Origin: Cryobacterium sp. GrIS_2_6
GTDB taxonomy: Bacteria > Actinomycetota > Actinomycetes > Actinomycetales > Microbacteriaceae
Assembly (NCBI RefSeq): GCF_035984545.1
Contig: NZ_JAXCHP010000001.1
Coordinates: 2,790,001-2,854,000, forward strand
Length of the DNA stretch: 64,000 nt
Reading direction: 5' to 3'
Shown here piece after piece: positions 40,305 through 48,657 of this stretch (position 1 is the first letter of the stretch; every line of letters begins with the position of its first letter). A program made the translations under genes and the position numbers. A model generated the notes under the pieces. That model had not been told where the DNA came from and did not search any database. It saw only the letters and a list, made by a program, of their open reading frames with translations.

Positions 40305-40798
40305 TGGCGGACCTCACCCGCGTGCGGCGCTGGGCCGAAGCGCTCATCGACCTGCACCTCGACGCCGGCTGGACCTTCGCGTTCGACAACGCCAAGAAAC
40401 GCGCCGGGCTGTGCAACTTCACGGCGAAACGCATCACCGTCTCGCGTTACCTCGCCTCCGGGTACGAGGACGACGAGGTGCACCAGATCCTGCTGCACGA
40501 GGTCGGTCACGCGCTCGCCGGCCCGCGCGCCGGCCACGGCCCGAAGTGGAAGTCCATCGCCCGGGACCTGGGCTACGACGGCAAACGCACGCACGACGGC
40601 GAGATCGCCAACGAGCTCGCCCCGTGGGTGGGCGTCTGCCCGGCCGGGCACATCCACTATCGCTACCGGAGGCCGACGCACGCCCTCGCCTGCGGGCTGT
40701 GCGGGCGCGGCTTCAACAGTGACCACCTCGTCACCTGGACGAGCCGGGAGATCACAGCGGCTGCTCGGCGGCGCGCCGCGGCGTCGGCCGGCCTGTAG
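40304..40798 (+). CDS. SprT-like zinc metalloprotease domain protein
   Basis: 164 residues. LLHEVGHALAGPRAGHGPKW near residue 62 contains HExxH plus the downstream His, as in SprT/Spartan-like domains. A C-terminal zinc ribbon is suggested by CPAGHIHYRYRRPTHALACG and CGRGF. Eukaryotic relatives cleave DNA-protein crosslinks; bacterial roles are little known. The ATG overlaps the stop of the decayed dehydrogenase as TGATG. Confidence 0.8.
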   Translation: MADLTRVRRWAEALIDLHLDAGWTFAFDNAKKRAGLCNFTAKRITVSRYLASGYEDDEVHQILLHEVGHALAGPRAGHGPKWKSIARDLGYDGKRTHDGEIANELAPWVGVCPAGHIHYRYRRPTHALACGLCGRGFNSDHLVTWTSREITAAARRRAAASAGL

Positions 40799-40933
40799 GC
40801 CGGACAGGGAGGCCGGCCGACGCCGCGGCGCGCCGTGGCGGCTGATCGGGCCGGTGCTCGCCGGAGCGACGCCGGTGCCGACGCTGACGCTCCCGGCCGA
40901 CGGCATCCGCTGGCTTACGCGGCCGCCGGAATG

Positions 40934-41743
40934 TCAGCCGGAGAGGCCCATGGCCTCGGACACGAGCCCGACGATGCCGAAGAAGGCTGCGCCGCCGCCG
41001 ATGAAGATCGCGAGCGGAACGTAAATGCGGCGCTGGCGGCTGGCCGCACGGACCTCGGCATCGAGGGCCTGGAAGCGTTCGATCAGGTCGTCGCCGGTTT
41101 CGACGGGCACGTTCGCCCACATCGCCGGGTTGTCGAACAGGTCGGTGAACCGGCCGCACTCGTTCTGGTCGAGGACGACCGGGAGCCCTTCGAGCCAGCC
41201 GACGAGGTCGTCGACGCCGAGCACCGTGACGAACGGCGGGCGAGCCCTGACCTTGACGTCCCGGGCGCCGACGAAGACCACAGTCGGCCGGACCGGTGCG
41301 GTCTGGGCGCGCCGGTCGCTCATCAGGTCGGTGACATGGTTCGCCTCGAATTCGGCGTGGCGGAGGTAGGGCACCGTGCGCCCGTTGACGGTCAGCACGG
41401 CCTTGTCGACGACGATGCGTGCCGCGGGGTGCTGTTTCGCGTTGACCGTGATCACGCCACCCGGGCCGACGATCAGGTGATCGATATCCCAGCCCTCGAG
41501 GCCGATCGGAAGCGCGTGAAAGATCGTCCAGTCGGAGCTGAGCGCCTCGAGACTCTTCCCGACAGCGATCTCGCCGAGCGCAGCGAAGTACCAGCCCTCG
41601 CAGCGCTTGCCGAGCGGGGAGCGCCCGCGGAAACGGTGCCACGGGGAACGCACCGGCGTTCCGGTCTGTTCGCGCAGTAGCTTGTCGATCACGGATTCCG
41701 CCGTGCGCCGCCTGTACATGCCGCCGCCGCTGAGCCTCACCAT
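40934..41743 (-). CDS. NERD-domain protein with C-terminal membrane anchor
   Basis: 269 residues. The nuclease-related domain spans about residues 52-160: GEIAVGKSLEALSSDWTIFH, then GWDIDHLIVGPGGVITVNAK with the Asp/Glu/Lys pattern of PD-(D/E)XK-like folds, then VVFVGAR. The C-terminus has one membrane segment (IYVPLAIFIGGGAAFFGIVG, about 243-262). Nuclease activity is predicted for the family but rarely shown. The 250-nt gap upstream holds only short GAACGCCC-type direct repeats near 41918-41944. Confidence 0.8.
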   Translation of the reverse strand: MVRLSGGGMYRRRTAESVIDKLLREQTGTPVRSPWHRFRGRSPLGKRCEGWYFAALGEIAVGKSLEALSSDWTIFHALPIGLEGWDIDHLIVGPGGVITVNAKQHPAARIVVDKAVLTVNGRTVPYLRHAEFEANHVTDLMSDRRAQTAPVRPTVVFVGARDVKVRARPPFVTVLGVDDLVGWLEGLPVVLDQNECGRFTDLFDNPAMWANVPVETGDDLIERFQALDAEVRAASRQRRIYVPLAIFIGGGAAFFGIVGLVSEAMGLSG

Positions 41744-41992
41744 GTCTGTCGGTCCGTTACTTTAACTACGCGCGATCGCAAATCCTGTCAGCCAATTGTC
41801 CCCCCGAACAAGGGCGCGTCCTTACTCAGCGGGAATATGCCGCATGGTCAGCCCAATCCCGGAACTTTTCCTGGGCGGGCCGACCGGCAGGCGGCGCAAG
41901 CGGATGCGACGGCGCGACCGAACGCCCGAACGCCCGAACGCCCGCGCGCCCGCGCACGGCCCGCGCGCACGCTGAGGATGGTGGAACGCGCA

Positions 41993-42295
41993 CTACTCCG
42001 AGACGGAGATTTCCTTCCAGAAGGCGACGTAGCCGCTGTAGTCCTGACCGACCCGGTCGAACGACGCGGGGTAGGGCTTCGGGTAGCTCCAGGCGCGGTC
42101 CTGCAGGAGGGCATCGCCGTCCTTGAGGCCGTAGTACTGGCACTCGCCCTTCCATGGGCAGGTGTACGGCGTCGCGCTCTCCACGAGGAAACCGGGCTTG
42201 AGGCTTTCCGGCGGGAAGTACCAGTTGCCCTCGATCTTGACGAGCTCGGACTGCGGGGCTTCGGCGATCGTGGTGCCGTTGAATACTGCCTTCAT
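41993..42295 (-). CDS. DUF427 domain protein
   Basis: 100 residues covering a complete DUF427 fold: VFNGTTIAEAPQSELVKIEG, then NWYFPPESLKPGFL, TPYTCPWKGECQYYGL and the closing YSGYVAFWKEISV. It has no membrane segment. The family is widespread in actinobacteria and its biochemical role is not established. The start is ATG 42295. It stands alone, with about 115 nt to the next gene. Confidence 0.85.
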   Translation of the reverse strand: MKAVFNGTTIAEAPQSELVKIEGNWYFPPESLKPGFLVESATPYTCPWKGECQYYGLKDGDALLQDRAWSYPKPYPASFDRVGQDYSGYVAFWKEISVSE

Positions 42296-42411
42296 GGGGT
42301 GCTCCTGGTTCGGTCGGTGAATCGGGGTGGTGCGAGGCGGTTGCGGATGCCGGTGGCCGGTCGGCGCGGACTGCCGGCGCTGAAATGCTGGACTGTACCC
42401 CTGCTCAAACG

Positions 42412-42993
42412 TCAGGCCGGAAACCGGAATTCCCGGACACAGCGAATCTCGGCGGATTGCCGGGCGGCATCCGTGGCCGTGTGCAGCCGGGCGAGATCGA
42501 TGGCGGCCCGAACCTCGTCGCCCCGACCGGCCACGCCGAGCGCGACAGCGGTCTCGGACGCGCTCACGAGGTGACGCAGGGCGCGATGGAGCCCGAGGAA
42601 TCCGGCGGAGGGGGCGGCAGCCTCCGGCGAACAGTGGTCGATTCCGAGGCGGGAGAGCTCGTCGATCACTTCCCCAGCCAGGAGGAAGTCTTCGACTGCC
42701 GGGCGCGGGGATCCGTCCCGGCGCTGCTCGCCGACGGCGATCACGGCGACGGAGAACCGGTCGGCCTTCTCGGACTGGCGCGCGAGCACCCACTCGGCGA
42801 CGCGCACCGGGTTGCCGAGGTCGGCCACGATCACAAGGTGCTCGCCAAGGGGCGTCGCCGGTTCCGTGTCGCCGACGGCGGGCAGGGCATCCGCGAGGAT
42901 GATCACGTCCGCATCCCCGGCGAGCGCCTGGAACCCGGCGAAACCGACGTCGAAGCGGACCTGGTACTTCTGCTGCGGCAGGAATTCACTCAC
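42412..42993 (-). CDS. ComB-like (2-phosphosulfolactate phosphatase family) protein
   Basis: 193 residues. The N-terminus YQVRFDVGFAGFQALAGDAD and the following VIILADAL resemble the ComB fold, and a middle segment HLVIVADLGNPVRVAEWVLA followed by VAVIAVGE fits too. The usual catalytic acidic residues are not all evident to me, so the phosphatase activity is uncertain. The organism has no other visible coenzyme M genes, so the reaction is probably different. It lies 19 nt downstream of the coiled-coil gene on the same strand. Confidence 0.55.
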   Translation of the reverse strand: MSEFLPQQKYQVRFDVGFAGFQALAGDADVIILADALPAVGDTEPATPLGEHLVIVADLGNPVRVAEWVLARQSEKADRFSVAVIAVGEQRRDGSPRPAVEDFLLAGEVIDELSRLGIDHCSPEAAAPSAGFLGLHRALRHLVSASETAVALGVAGRGDEVRAAIDLARLHTATDAARQSAEIRCVREFRFPA

Positions 42994-43012
42994 TGGGAAA
43001 GGCTACCCTCGG

Positions 43013-44284
43013 TCAGGCGAGGCGAGCGTCGTAGCGGGCGAGGGCGTCGGCATCCGTTGCGAGGGTCATCGCCCGGCGCGCGGCGTCGAGTGCGGTCACG
43101 GGGTCGGCTTCGGCCTCGGCGAGCGCGACGAGCCGCTCGGACTCGGCGAGGCGGGTCCGCGCCTCCGCACCGACTCGGCCGGGGTTGGCCGCGATGAAGC
43201 CGCGGGTCACGGTGCCCTGGCTGCGCGCGGCCAACAGCGCGCCGGAGAGCGCGGCCCGGGCGTTGTCGAGTCGCAGCTGCTGGTTGCGGGCCTCAGACCG
43301 GGTGACGTCGAGCCCGTCGAGCACCTCGCGCAGCCGGGCGACGTCGGCGGCCGGGTCGCTCACCCGCGATGGATGCCGCAACTCGGCCACGATCGCGTCG
43401 GCGGCGGTGATCACCCGGTTCAGGTCGGCTGCCGCGAGGGACTCCTCGTGCCCGTCGCGCAGGGTGCGCGCCTCTGATATCTCGGCGTCGGCGGAGTCGA
43501 GGGCGGCGCTGAGGGTCGCGTAGCCGATGTGGAGCTGGTCTTCTCCGGTCTCGATCGCGTCGAGGAGCTCGCCGGCGTGGAAGAGCCCGAGCTCCGCTGC
43601 CGCGAGCTCATCGCCGATCGGGTAGCCGGGGACGGCCGCGAGATGAGCGGCGGCGGCATCCGTGGCCTGTTTCGCCTGCCCGAGGGCAGTGCGGGCCTCG
43701 GCGACGTTGCCGCTGAACGCTGCGAGCGCGGTGGGGGCGTAACTGAGCCGGAGCCTGTCGATGCTCGCCGCGCCCGCTGCGACCCGGTCGGTCACCCGAT
43801 CGACGCGCCGGCTGAGCTGCTCGAGGAGGAGCGGGGCGTCGCGCTCGCGACCGCGGCGGGCGGTGAAGGCGCGGTCCTGTTCGGCGAGGCGGGTCGTCGC
43901 CTCCGCGGCGAGCGCGATGATCTGCTCGGTCCAGTGTCGGCGTTCGGACTCGGTGTCCGGAACACTGTCGTCGAGCTTCTGCTGCAGGGCGAAGGCATCG
44001 CGCAGCCGGCGACGGGAGAGTTCAAGGGCCGCGGCGAAGTCCCGGGTCGCCGCCTCGCCGAACTGGGCGACCGCGAACCCGAGTTCGTCTGTCGCGGCGC
44101 CGACCTGGTCATCGGCACGCACCAGGGAGATCGCCGCGGCGCGTGCGCGTTCGGTGGCGACCGCAGCTTCGGCCTGTTCGCGGTCGCGGCGACGACGACG
44201 AGCGGATGCGACGACGAGGCTCACCCCGAGGACCACGAACGCGAGAAGTATGGCCGAGGGCACCCACCAGAGATCGCCAGTCAT
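43013..44284 (-). CDS. membrane-anchored coiled-coil protein related to the tail of TPM proteins
   Basis: About 423 residues from ATG 44284; the frame is open further but that extension is compositionally a shadow. One membrane segment (WWVPSAILLAFVVLGVSLVV) near the N-terminus is followed by a basic stretch and a long Ala/Arg/Glu coiled coil. The part ELGFAVAQFGEAATRDFAAA, then LQQKLDDSVPDTESERRHW, resembles the region that follows the TPM domain in actinobacterial TPM-domain proteins, but the TPM domain itself is absent. An envelope-associated structural role is guessed only. It is probably co-transcribed with the ComB-like gene. Confidence 0.65.
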   Translation of the reverse strand: MTGDLWWVPSAILLAFVVLGVSLVVASARRRRRDREQAEAAVATERARAAAISLVRADDQVGAATDELGFAVAQFGEAATRDFAAALELSRRRLRDAFALQQKLDDSVPDTESERRHWTEQIIALAAEATTRLAEQDRAFTARRGRERDAPLLLEQLSRRVDRVTDRVAAGAASIDRLRLSYAPTALAAFSGNVAEARTALGQAKQATDAAAAHLAAVPGYPIGDELAAAELGLFHAGELLDAIETGEDQLHIGYATLSAALDSADAEISEARTLRDGHEESLAAADLNRVITAADAIVAELRHPSRVSDPAADVARLREVLDGLDVTRSEARNQQLRLDNARAALSGALLAARSQGTVTRGFIAANPGRVGAEARTRLAESERLVALAEAEADPVTALDAARRAMTLATDADALARYDARLA

Positions 44285-44349
44285 AGCCGCGAGTCTAATC
44301 AACGCGGCTGAGGCGAGCGGGAGCACCCGTGAATATGCCGTGCCGGCGC

Positions 44350-44784
44350 CTACATGCGGCGCATCTGCCGCCGGATCACGTCGTAGTCGTGCCGGGAGAT
44401 CTCGAGCAGCCCCCGGCGGAGCTGGTAGCCCCAGTCGGGATCCTCCCGGGTGAACTCGAGCACGTTCAGGAGCGGGCGGATCGACGTGCTGACGGCATCC
44501 GTGTCGTAGTCGATGCGCCGCCGCCACGGCACATAGGTGCCCGAGGGCGTCTCCGGGCTCCGGAATTCGTATGCGTTCCCCTCGGCGACGAACCCGATTG
44601 CGGTGAACTCGCGCAGCAGCTCGCCCTCGACGGCGGTCTTCGGCGAGTAGTACACGACCCCGTCGCTCTCCCGCATGCCCTCGAGCGTGGTGCGCAGCCG
44701 GTAGCCGGCCTGCGCGAAGCCCATGGCGACGCCCCGCCGCACGTTATCGCGCTGCGCGACCCCGAGCCAGTACCGAATTGCCAC
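44350..44784 (-). CDS. EVE (PUA-like) domain protein, UPF0310-type
   Basis: 144 residues covering an EVE domain: YWLGVAQRDNVRRGVAMGFA at the N-terminus, GMRESDGVVYYSPKT near 37, LLREFTAIGFVAEGNAYEF near 55, and YVPWRRRIDYDTD near 84. EVE domains share the PUA-like fold and several bind modified bases in RNA or DNA. It is divergent from the SRPBCC-type gene. Confidence 0.85.
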   Translation of the reverse strand: MAIRYWLGVAQRDNVRRGVAMGFAQAGYRLRTTLEGMRESDGVVYYSPKTAVEGELLREFTAIGFVAEGNAYEFRSPETPSGTYVPWRRRIDYDTDAVSTSIRPLLNVLEFTREDPDWGYQLRRGLLEISRHDYDVIRRQMRRM

Positions 44785-44826
44785 TCCTCAGTTGTACTGC
44801 ATGCCCCAGCGCCACAGACTGGGAGC

Positions 44827-45393
44827 ATGCGTGTTCTCCTGAAACAAATCCTCGATTGCCCGCCGGATGCCGCGTGGCGCGCCCTGCAGAGCCCCGCCGT
44901 CTTCCGCGAGGTGAGTTCGCCCCTCATCAGCGTGGAGTCGCTCGAGGCCGACGGCTTCCCCTCGATCTGGGAGCCCGGCGAGCACCCGGTCGAGCTGAGC
45001 GCGCTCGGCCTCCTGCCGATGGGCAAGCAGGTGATCCGGCTGCAGATGTCTACCGAGCGACGCGACGGCGTGCGCATCGTGCGCGACACTGGCCGAGGTA
45101 TCTCCGGGGCCCTCGAAGCCGTGACGCTCTGGGACCACCGGATGGCCGTGTCGGCAGACCCGGCCGGCACCGGCAAGACGCTCTACCGCGACCAGCTCAT
45201 CTTCCGCACCGGCGCGCTCACCCTGCCGAGCTGGCCGGTGTTCTGGACGATGTGGCAGTGGCGGATGCTGCAACTCAAGCGGCTGGCCCCGACCTGGCGT
45301 TTCGACGTGGGCATCGACGCGGTCGACGCCGCGGCATCCGCTGGCCCTGACGAATCCGACGGAGATTCTGCGCCGACGGAGGCATCGGCATGA
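44827..45393 (+). CDS. SRPBCC-like lipid-binding-fold protein
   Basis: 188 residues. The N-terminus VLLKQILDCPPDAAWRALQS and the end of the domain fit the helix-grip pattern of SRPBCC/polyketide-cyclase-like proteins. There is no obvious catalytic motif. A short acidic Ala/Asp/Glu tail follows about residue 165. ATG 44827 is used; the frame is open upstream but that lies over the divergent EVE gene. Its last bases overlap the DUF1684 start as ATGA. Confidence 0.65.
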   Translation: MRVLLKQILDCPPDAAWRALQSPAVFREVSSPLISVESLEADGFPSIWEPGEHPVELSALGLLPMGKQVIRLQMSTERRDGVRIVRDTGRGISGALEAVTLWDHRMAVSADPAGTGKTLYRDQLIFRTGALTLPSWPVFWTMWQWRMLQLKRLAPTWRFDVGIDAVDAAASAGPDESDGDSAPTEASA

Positions 45394-46028
45394 GCTCGAC
45401 GCTGGGCGCCCTGCAGCTCGCCGACTGGCGCCGCCGCGTGACCGGCCTGTATGCAGGCGTGCGCCAGCTGAGCGTGCAGAACCCTGCGGCGGGGCACGAG
45501 CTCTGGCGGAGCGGGCGCGACGACCTGTTCGCGGGGCATCCGTCGTCGCCCCTGCTGCCCGACGATCGGTCCGCGTTCACTGGGCTCACGGTCGCGCCGT
45601 ACGACCCGGACTGGCGTTTCGAAGTCGAGGTGCACCGGGCGCCGGAGCCGCACCGGATCGCGGTCGGCACAGGGACGGACGGCACCGTGCCGTTCGACCT
45701 GGTCGGCATCGTGCGGCTGCCCTACCTCGGCCCGATCGACCTGTGGCGACTGGGCAGCTATGGCGGCGGCCTGTTCCTGCCGCTCAAGGACGGTCTCGCC
45801 GGACGCCCCGGCGGAACCTACGGCGGCGGGCGCTACCTGCTCGACACGATCAAGGGTGCAGACCTCGGACCGGGGGTCGGGGACGACACCCTGATCCTCG
45901 ACTTCAATTTCGCATACAACCCGTCCTGCGCCTATGACCCGATGTGGGCCTGCCCGCTCGCGCAAGCCGGCAACACGGTCGCGGTGGACGTTCCCGTCGG
46001 CGAGTTCTACACGGGCGACCGCGACTAG
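45390..46028 (+). CDS. DUF1684 protein
   Basis: 212 residues covering a full DUF1684 domain. After an N-terminal helix come GHELWRSGRDDLFAGHPSSP, then YDPDWRFEVEVHRAPEP, LPYLGPIDLWRLGSYGGGLF, and the conserved DFNFAYNPSCAYDPMWACPL with VPVGEFY at the end. The two Cys and Asn-Pro motif are well conserved in the family, whose function is unknown. It starts by ATGA overlap with the SRPBCC-like gene. Confidence 0.85.
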   Translation: MSSTLGALQLADWRRRVTGLYAGVRQLSVQNPAAGHELWRSGRDDLFAGHPSSPLLPDDRSAFTGLTVAPYDPDWRFEVEVHRAPEPHRIAVGTGTDGTVPFDLVGIVRLPYLGPIDLWRLGSYGGGLFLPLKDGLAGRPGGTYGGGRYLLDTIKGADLGPGVGDDTLILDFNFAYNPSCAYDPMWACPLAQAGNTVAVDVPVGEFYTGDRD

Positions 46029-46300
46029 AACGCACCGACCGGGGGTTTCCTGGGAGGGTGCTTGACAGCATCCGCTAGACTGAGGGAACTTGCGAATGCA
46101 TCGCTGCGCTCGCTGCGTCGTAGAACGCCCTCTTCTTGTTGCGGCGGCACACCTTCCCGGTGGGCCGAGCGCATATTGCGAATGAACATTCTTACGGCGA
46201 ACGAATGTGCCCATCGGCACCTTCGCCATGTGAATCCTCCTGGCTCCGAAGCCTGCATTCCCTCACTCGGGGTGCGCACACGGTTCGACGGAGGGCTCTG
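46029..46300 (+). promoter_or_regulatory. long leader region before the DEAD-box helicase
   Basis: A 270-nt stretch without a convincing gene. It holds TTGACA at 46062 and TAGACT at 46076 (too close to be one promoter), small inverted repeats such as GAATG-AA-CATTC near 46179-46190, and ends in a strong GGAGGG site used by the short ORF at 46301. Long leaders are common for cold-inducible RNA helicase genes, which fits. Confidence 0.4.
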
Positions 46301-46327
46301 ATGCCTGAAAGGCAACACTTTGTCTGA
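46301..46327 (+). CDS. eight-residue leader peptide (MPERQHFV) overlapping the helicase start
   Basis: ATG 46301 has GGAGGG 5 nt upstream, the best ribosome-binding site in the region, and reads MPERQHFV to TGA 46325-46327. The stop lies just past the TTG start of the helicase (46320), so ribosomes could reinitiate. It looks like a translational-coupling or regulatory peptide. Confidence 0.45.
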   Translation: MPERQHFV

Positions 46328-48011
46328 AATTTCCTTCGGCGCGCTTGGCGTGCCGGCTCCCCTCGTTGCCGTTCTCACGGCGCAGGGAATCGACAGTCCC
46401 TTCCCGATCCAGGTCGATACCCTCCCCGACACCCTCAAGGGCCGTGACGTGCTCGGTCGCGGCAAGACCGGCTCCGGCAAGACCCTCGCGTTCGCCATCC
46501 CGATGGCCGCGCGCCTCGGCGGCAAGCTCGCCGGCGGCAAGCGTCGCCCGGGCCGCCCGCTCGGCCTGATCCTCGCGCCGACCCGCGAGCTCGCCACCCA
46601 GATCACCACCGCACTGACCCCCTTCGCCGAGGCATACGGCCTCAACACGACGACCATCTTCGGCGGCGTCTCCCAGGGCCGTCAGGTCTCCGCGCTCAAG
46701 GCGGGCGTCGACATCGTCGTCGCCTGCCCCGGACGCCTCGAAGACCTGATGAAGCAGGGCTACGTCAACCTCGACTCCGTCGAGATCACCGTGCTCGACG
46801 AGGCCGACCACATGGCCGACCTCGGCTTCCTCCCCGTCGTCACCCGCATCCTCGACAAGACGCCGAACGGCGGCCAGCGCCTGCTGTTCTCGGCCACCCT
46901 GGACAACGGCGTCGACAAGATCGTCCGCAAGTTCCTCCACAACGAGGTGCTGCACTCGGTCGACGACTCGAACAGCATCGTCTCCGCGATGACGCACCAC
47001 GTTTTCGAGGTCGACAACGCCGAACAGAAGAAGGCCCTGATCGAGAAGCTGGCCTCCGGAACCGGACGCCGCATCCTCTTCATGCGCACCAAGCACCACG
47101 CGAAGAAGCTCGCCAAGGCACTCACCGAGGCGGGCATCCCCTCGGTCGACCTGCACGGCAACCTCTCGCAGGTCGCCCGTGACCGCAACCTCGCCGCGTT
47201 CAGCAACGGTGACGTGAGCGTGCTCGTCGCAACGGATGTCGCCGCTCGCGGCGTGCACGTCGACGACATCGAACTCGTCATCCACGTCGACCCGCCGGCA
47301 GAGCACAAGGCGTACACGCACCGCTCCGGCCGCACCGCCCGCGCCGGGCACGCCGGTGACGTCGTCACCCTCGTGCTCCCGGAGCAGCGTCGCGACACCG
47401 CAGACCTGCTGCGCAAGGCCGCCATCAAGGTGACCCCGCAGCGCGTGACCGCGGACTCCCCCGCCGTCGCCGCCCTCGTCGGCGAGGTTGCCGCGTACGT
47501 CAAGCCGGCGCCGCGCACCGAGCAGCCGCACCAGCAGCAGCAGCGCCAGTCCCAGGGCGGACGCTCGCAGGGCGGTCGCTCGCAGGGCGGCCGTTCTGAG
47601 GGGGGCCGTTCGCAGGGCGGCCGTTCTGAGGGGGGTCGCTCGCAGGGCGGTCGTTCCTCGTCCTCAGACGGCGGACGCTCGCAGGGCGGCAGCCGTTCCT
47701 ACGCCTCCTCGTCGTCATCCGACACCTCGCGCTCGTCCGACGGGCAGCGCTCGCGCGGCCGTGACGACCGCGACGGCGCCAGCACCGCCCCCGTTCGCGG
47801 AAACCGCGGCAGCCGCAGCAACGACGCCGCCTCGGCCGGCGGAGCACGCCAGGAGCACTCGGGCCGCCCCGCGGCATCCGGTCGCAGCCACGCCCCGCAG
47901 GGCTCCGGTCGCTCCGGCGGCATTCAGGTCGGCGGACTCGTCCGCGGATCCGGCTCGGGCGCCGGCGCCGGCGGCGCCCGTCGCTCGGCCCCGCGCCGCG
48001 CGCAGGGCTAA
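46320..48011 (+). CDS. DEAD-box ATP-dependent RNA helicase with RGG-like tail
   Basis: 563 residues. Domain 1: GKTGSGKT (about 48), PTRELATQI, GGVSQ, DEADHMAD near 160 and SATLD near 190. Domain 2: RILFMRTK, VLVATDVAARGVHVDDIEL and HRSGRTARAGH near 340. From about residue 402 the tail is low-complexity: SQGGR/SEGGR repeated about eight times, then Ser-, Arg- and Gly-rich sequence. Such tails bind RNA and can drive condensates. TTG 46320 has AAAGG 7 nt upstream and overlaps the leader peptide. Likely roles are ribosome assembly or mRNA unwinding at low temperature. Confidence 0.92.
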   Translation: MSEISFGALGVPAPLVAVLTAQGIDSPFPIQVDTLPDTLKGRDVLGRGKTGSGKTLAFAIPMAARLGGKLAGGKRRPGRPLGLILAPTRELATQITTALTPFAEAYGLNTTTIFGGVSQGRQVSALKAGVDIVVACPGRLEDLMKQGYVNLDSVEITVLDEADHMADLGFLPVVTRILDKTPNGGQRLLFSATLDNGVDKIVRKFLHNEVLHSVDDSNSIVSAMTHHVFEVDNAEQKKALIEKLASGTGRRILFMRTKHHAKKLAKALTEAGIPSVDLHGNLSQVARDRNLAAFSNGDVSVLVATDVAARGVHVDDIELVIHVDPPAEHKAYTHRSGRTARAGHAGDVVTLVLPEQRRDTADLLRKAAIKVTPQRVTADSPAVAALVGEVAAYVKPAPRTEQPHQQQQRQSQGGRSQGGRSQGGRSEGGRSQGGRSEGGRSQGGRSSSSDGGRSQGGSRSYASSSSSDTSRSSDGQRSRGRDDRDGASTAPVRGNRGSRSNDAASAGGARQEHSGRPAASGRSHAPQGSGRSGGIQVGGLVRGSGSGAGAGGARRSAPRRAQG

Positions 48012-48033
48012 GCAGCACGAGCACGACACCCAC

Positions 48034-48067
48034 CGGGCCGGACTCCACCAGGAGTCCGGCCCGTTTG
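48034..48067 (+). terminator. intrinsic terminator after the helicase gene
   Basis: A 13-bp perfect stem CGGGCCGGACTCC / GGAGTCCGGCCCG around ACCA, followed by TTTGTCT, 22 nt after the helicase stop. Confidence 0.85.
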
Positions 48068-48123
48068 TCTGCCCGCACCGGGCGCGGTAAACCGGTGTCC
48101 CCCGGCTGGGTTAGGGTCAGATT

Positions 48124-48618
48124 ATGGACACCACCACCGTCGTTGTTCGGCCCGTCGAAGAAGCGGACGCCGAGAGTCTGGGCCGTGTACACGCCCTCTG
48201 CTGGCACGAAACCTACGACCACCTGCTGAGCCAGGCGGCCCTTTCCCAGCTGCGGCCGCAGCGCCTCGCCGCCATGTGGCGCCGGTTCACCACCCAGGGA
48301 GCGGAATACCGCCAGGTCGTCGCACTCGTCGACGGAGAGGTCGTCGGCTTCGCCGGCAGCGGACCCGCCCGCGACGAGAACGCCCCCGCCGCCCACGAGC
48401 TGTACTTCATGTACCTGCTCGAGGACAAGCACGGAAGCGGCATCGGCCAGAAGCTCTTCGACGCGGTCGTCGACCCCGGGCCCTCCTACCTCTGGGTCGC
48501 CGCGGTCAACCCGCGTGCCCACGCCTTCTACGCCCGCAACGGCTACGCCGCCGACGGTCACGAGCAGGTGCAGGAAGTACTCGGCGAGCAGCTGCACGAG
48601 GTCCGCCTGGTCCGGTAG
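48124..48618 (+). CDS. GNAT family N-acetyltransferase
   Basis: 164 residues with the GNAT order: VVVRPVEEADAESLGRVHAL at the start, VVALVDGEVVGFAGSGPA near 60, the acetyl-CoA loop LEDKHGSGIGQKLFDAVV near 99, and YLWVAAVNPRAHAFYARNGY near 122. The substrate is unknown. It stands between a terminator and a convergent histidine kinase gene. Confidence 0.88.
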   Translation: MDTTTVVVRPVEEADAESLGRVHALCWHETYDHLLSQAALSQLRPQRLAAMWRRFTTQGAEYRQVVALVDGEVVGFAGSGPARDENAPAAHELYFMYLLEDKHGSGIGQKLFDAVVDPGPSYLWVAAVNPRAHAFYARNGYAADGHEQVQEVLGEQLHEVRLVR

Positions 48619-48657
48619 GTCTCGCCGCAGGCGGATGCCCGGCGCGCGTCGCTCGCG

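Noticed and set aside
42412..42993. A coenzyme M biosynthesis gene
   Set aside because: ComB-like sequence alone; no other pathway gene is in the window and the active-site residues are not all apparent.
45350..45375. AATCCGACGGAGATT in coding sequence as a third E-type element
   Set aside because: It lies inside the SRPBCC-like gene, has one mismatch in the arm word and no inverted partner.
46062..46081. TTGACA followed by TAGACT before the helicase
   Set aside because: Only 8 nt separate them, too short for one sigma70 promoter; no good -10 at 17-18 nt was seen.
47521..47670. Tandem repeat as a CRISPR array or mobile repeat
   Set aside because: The 15-bp units are in frame and encode SQGGR/SEGGR of the helicase tail.
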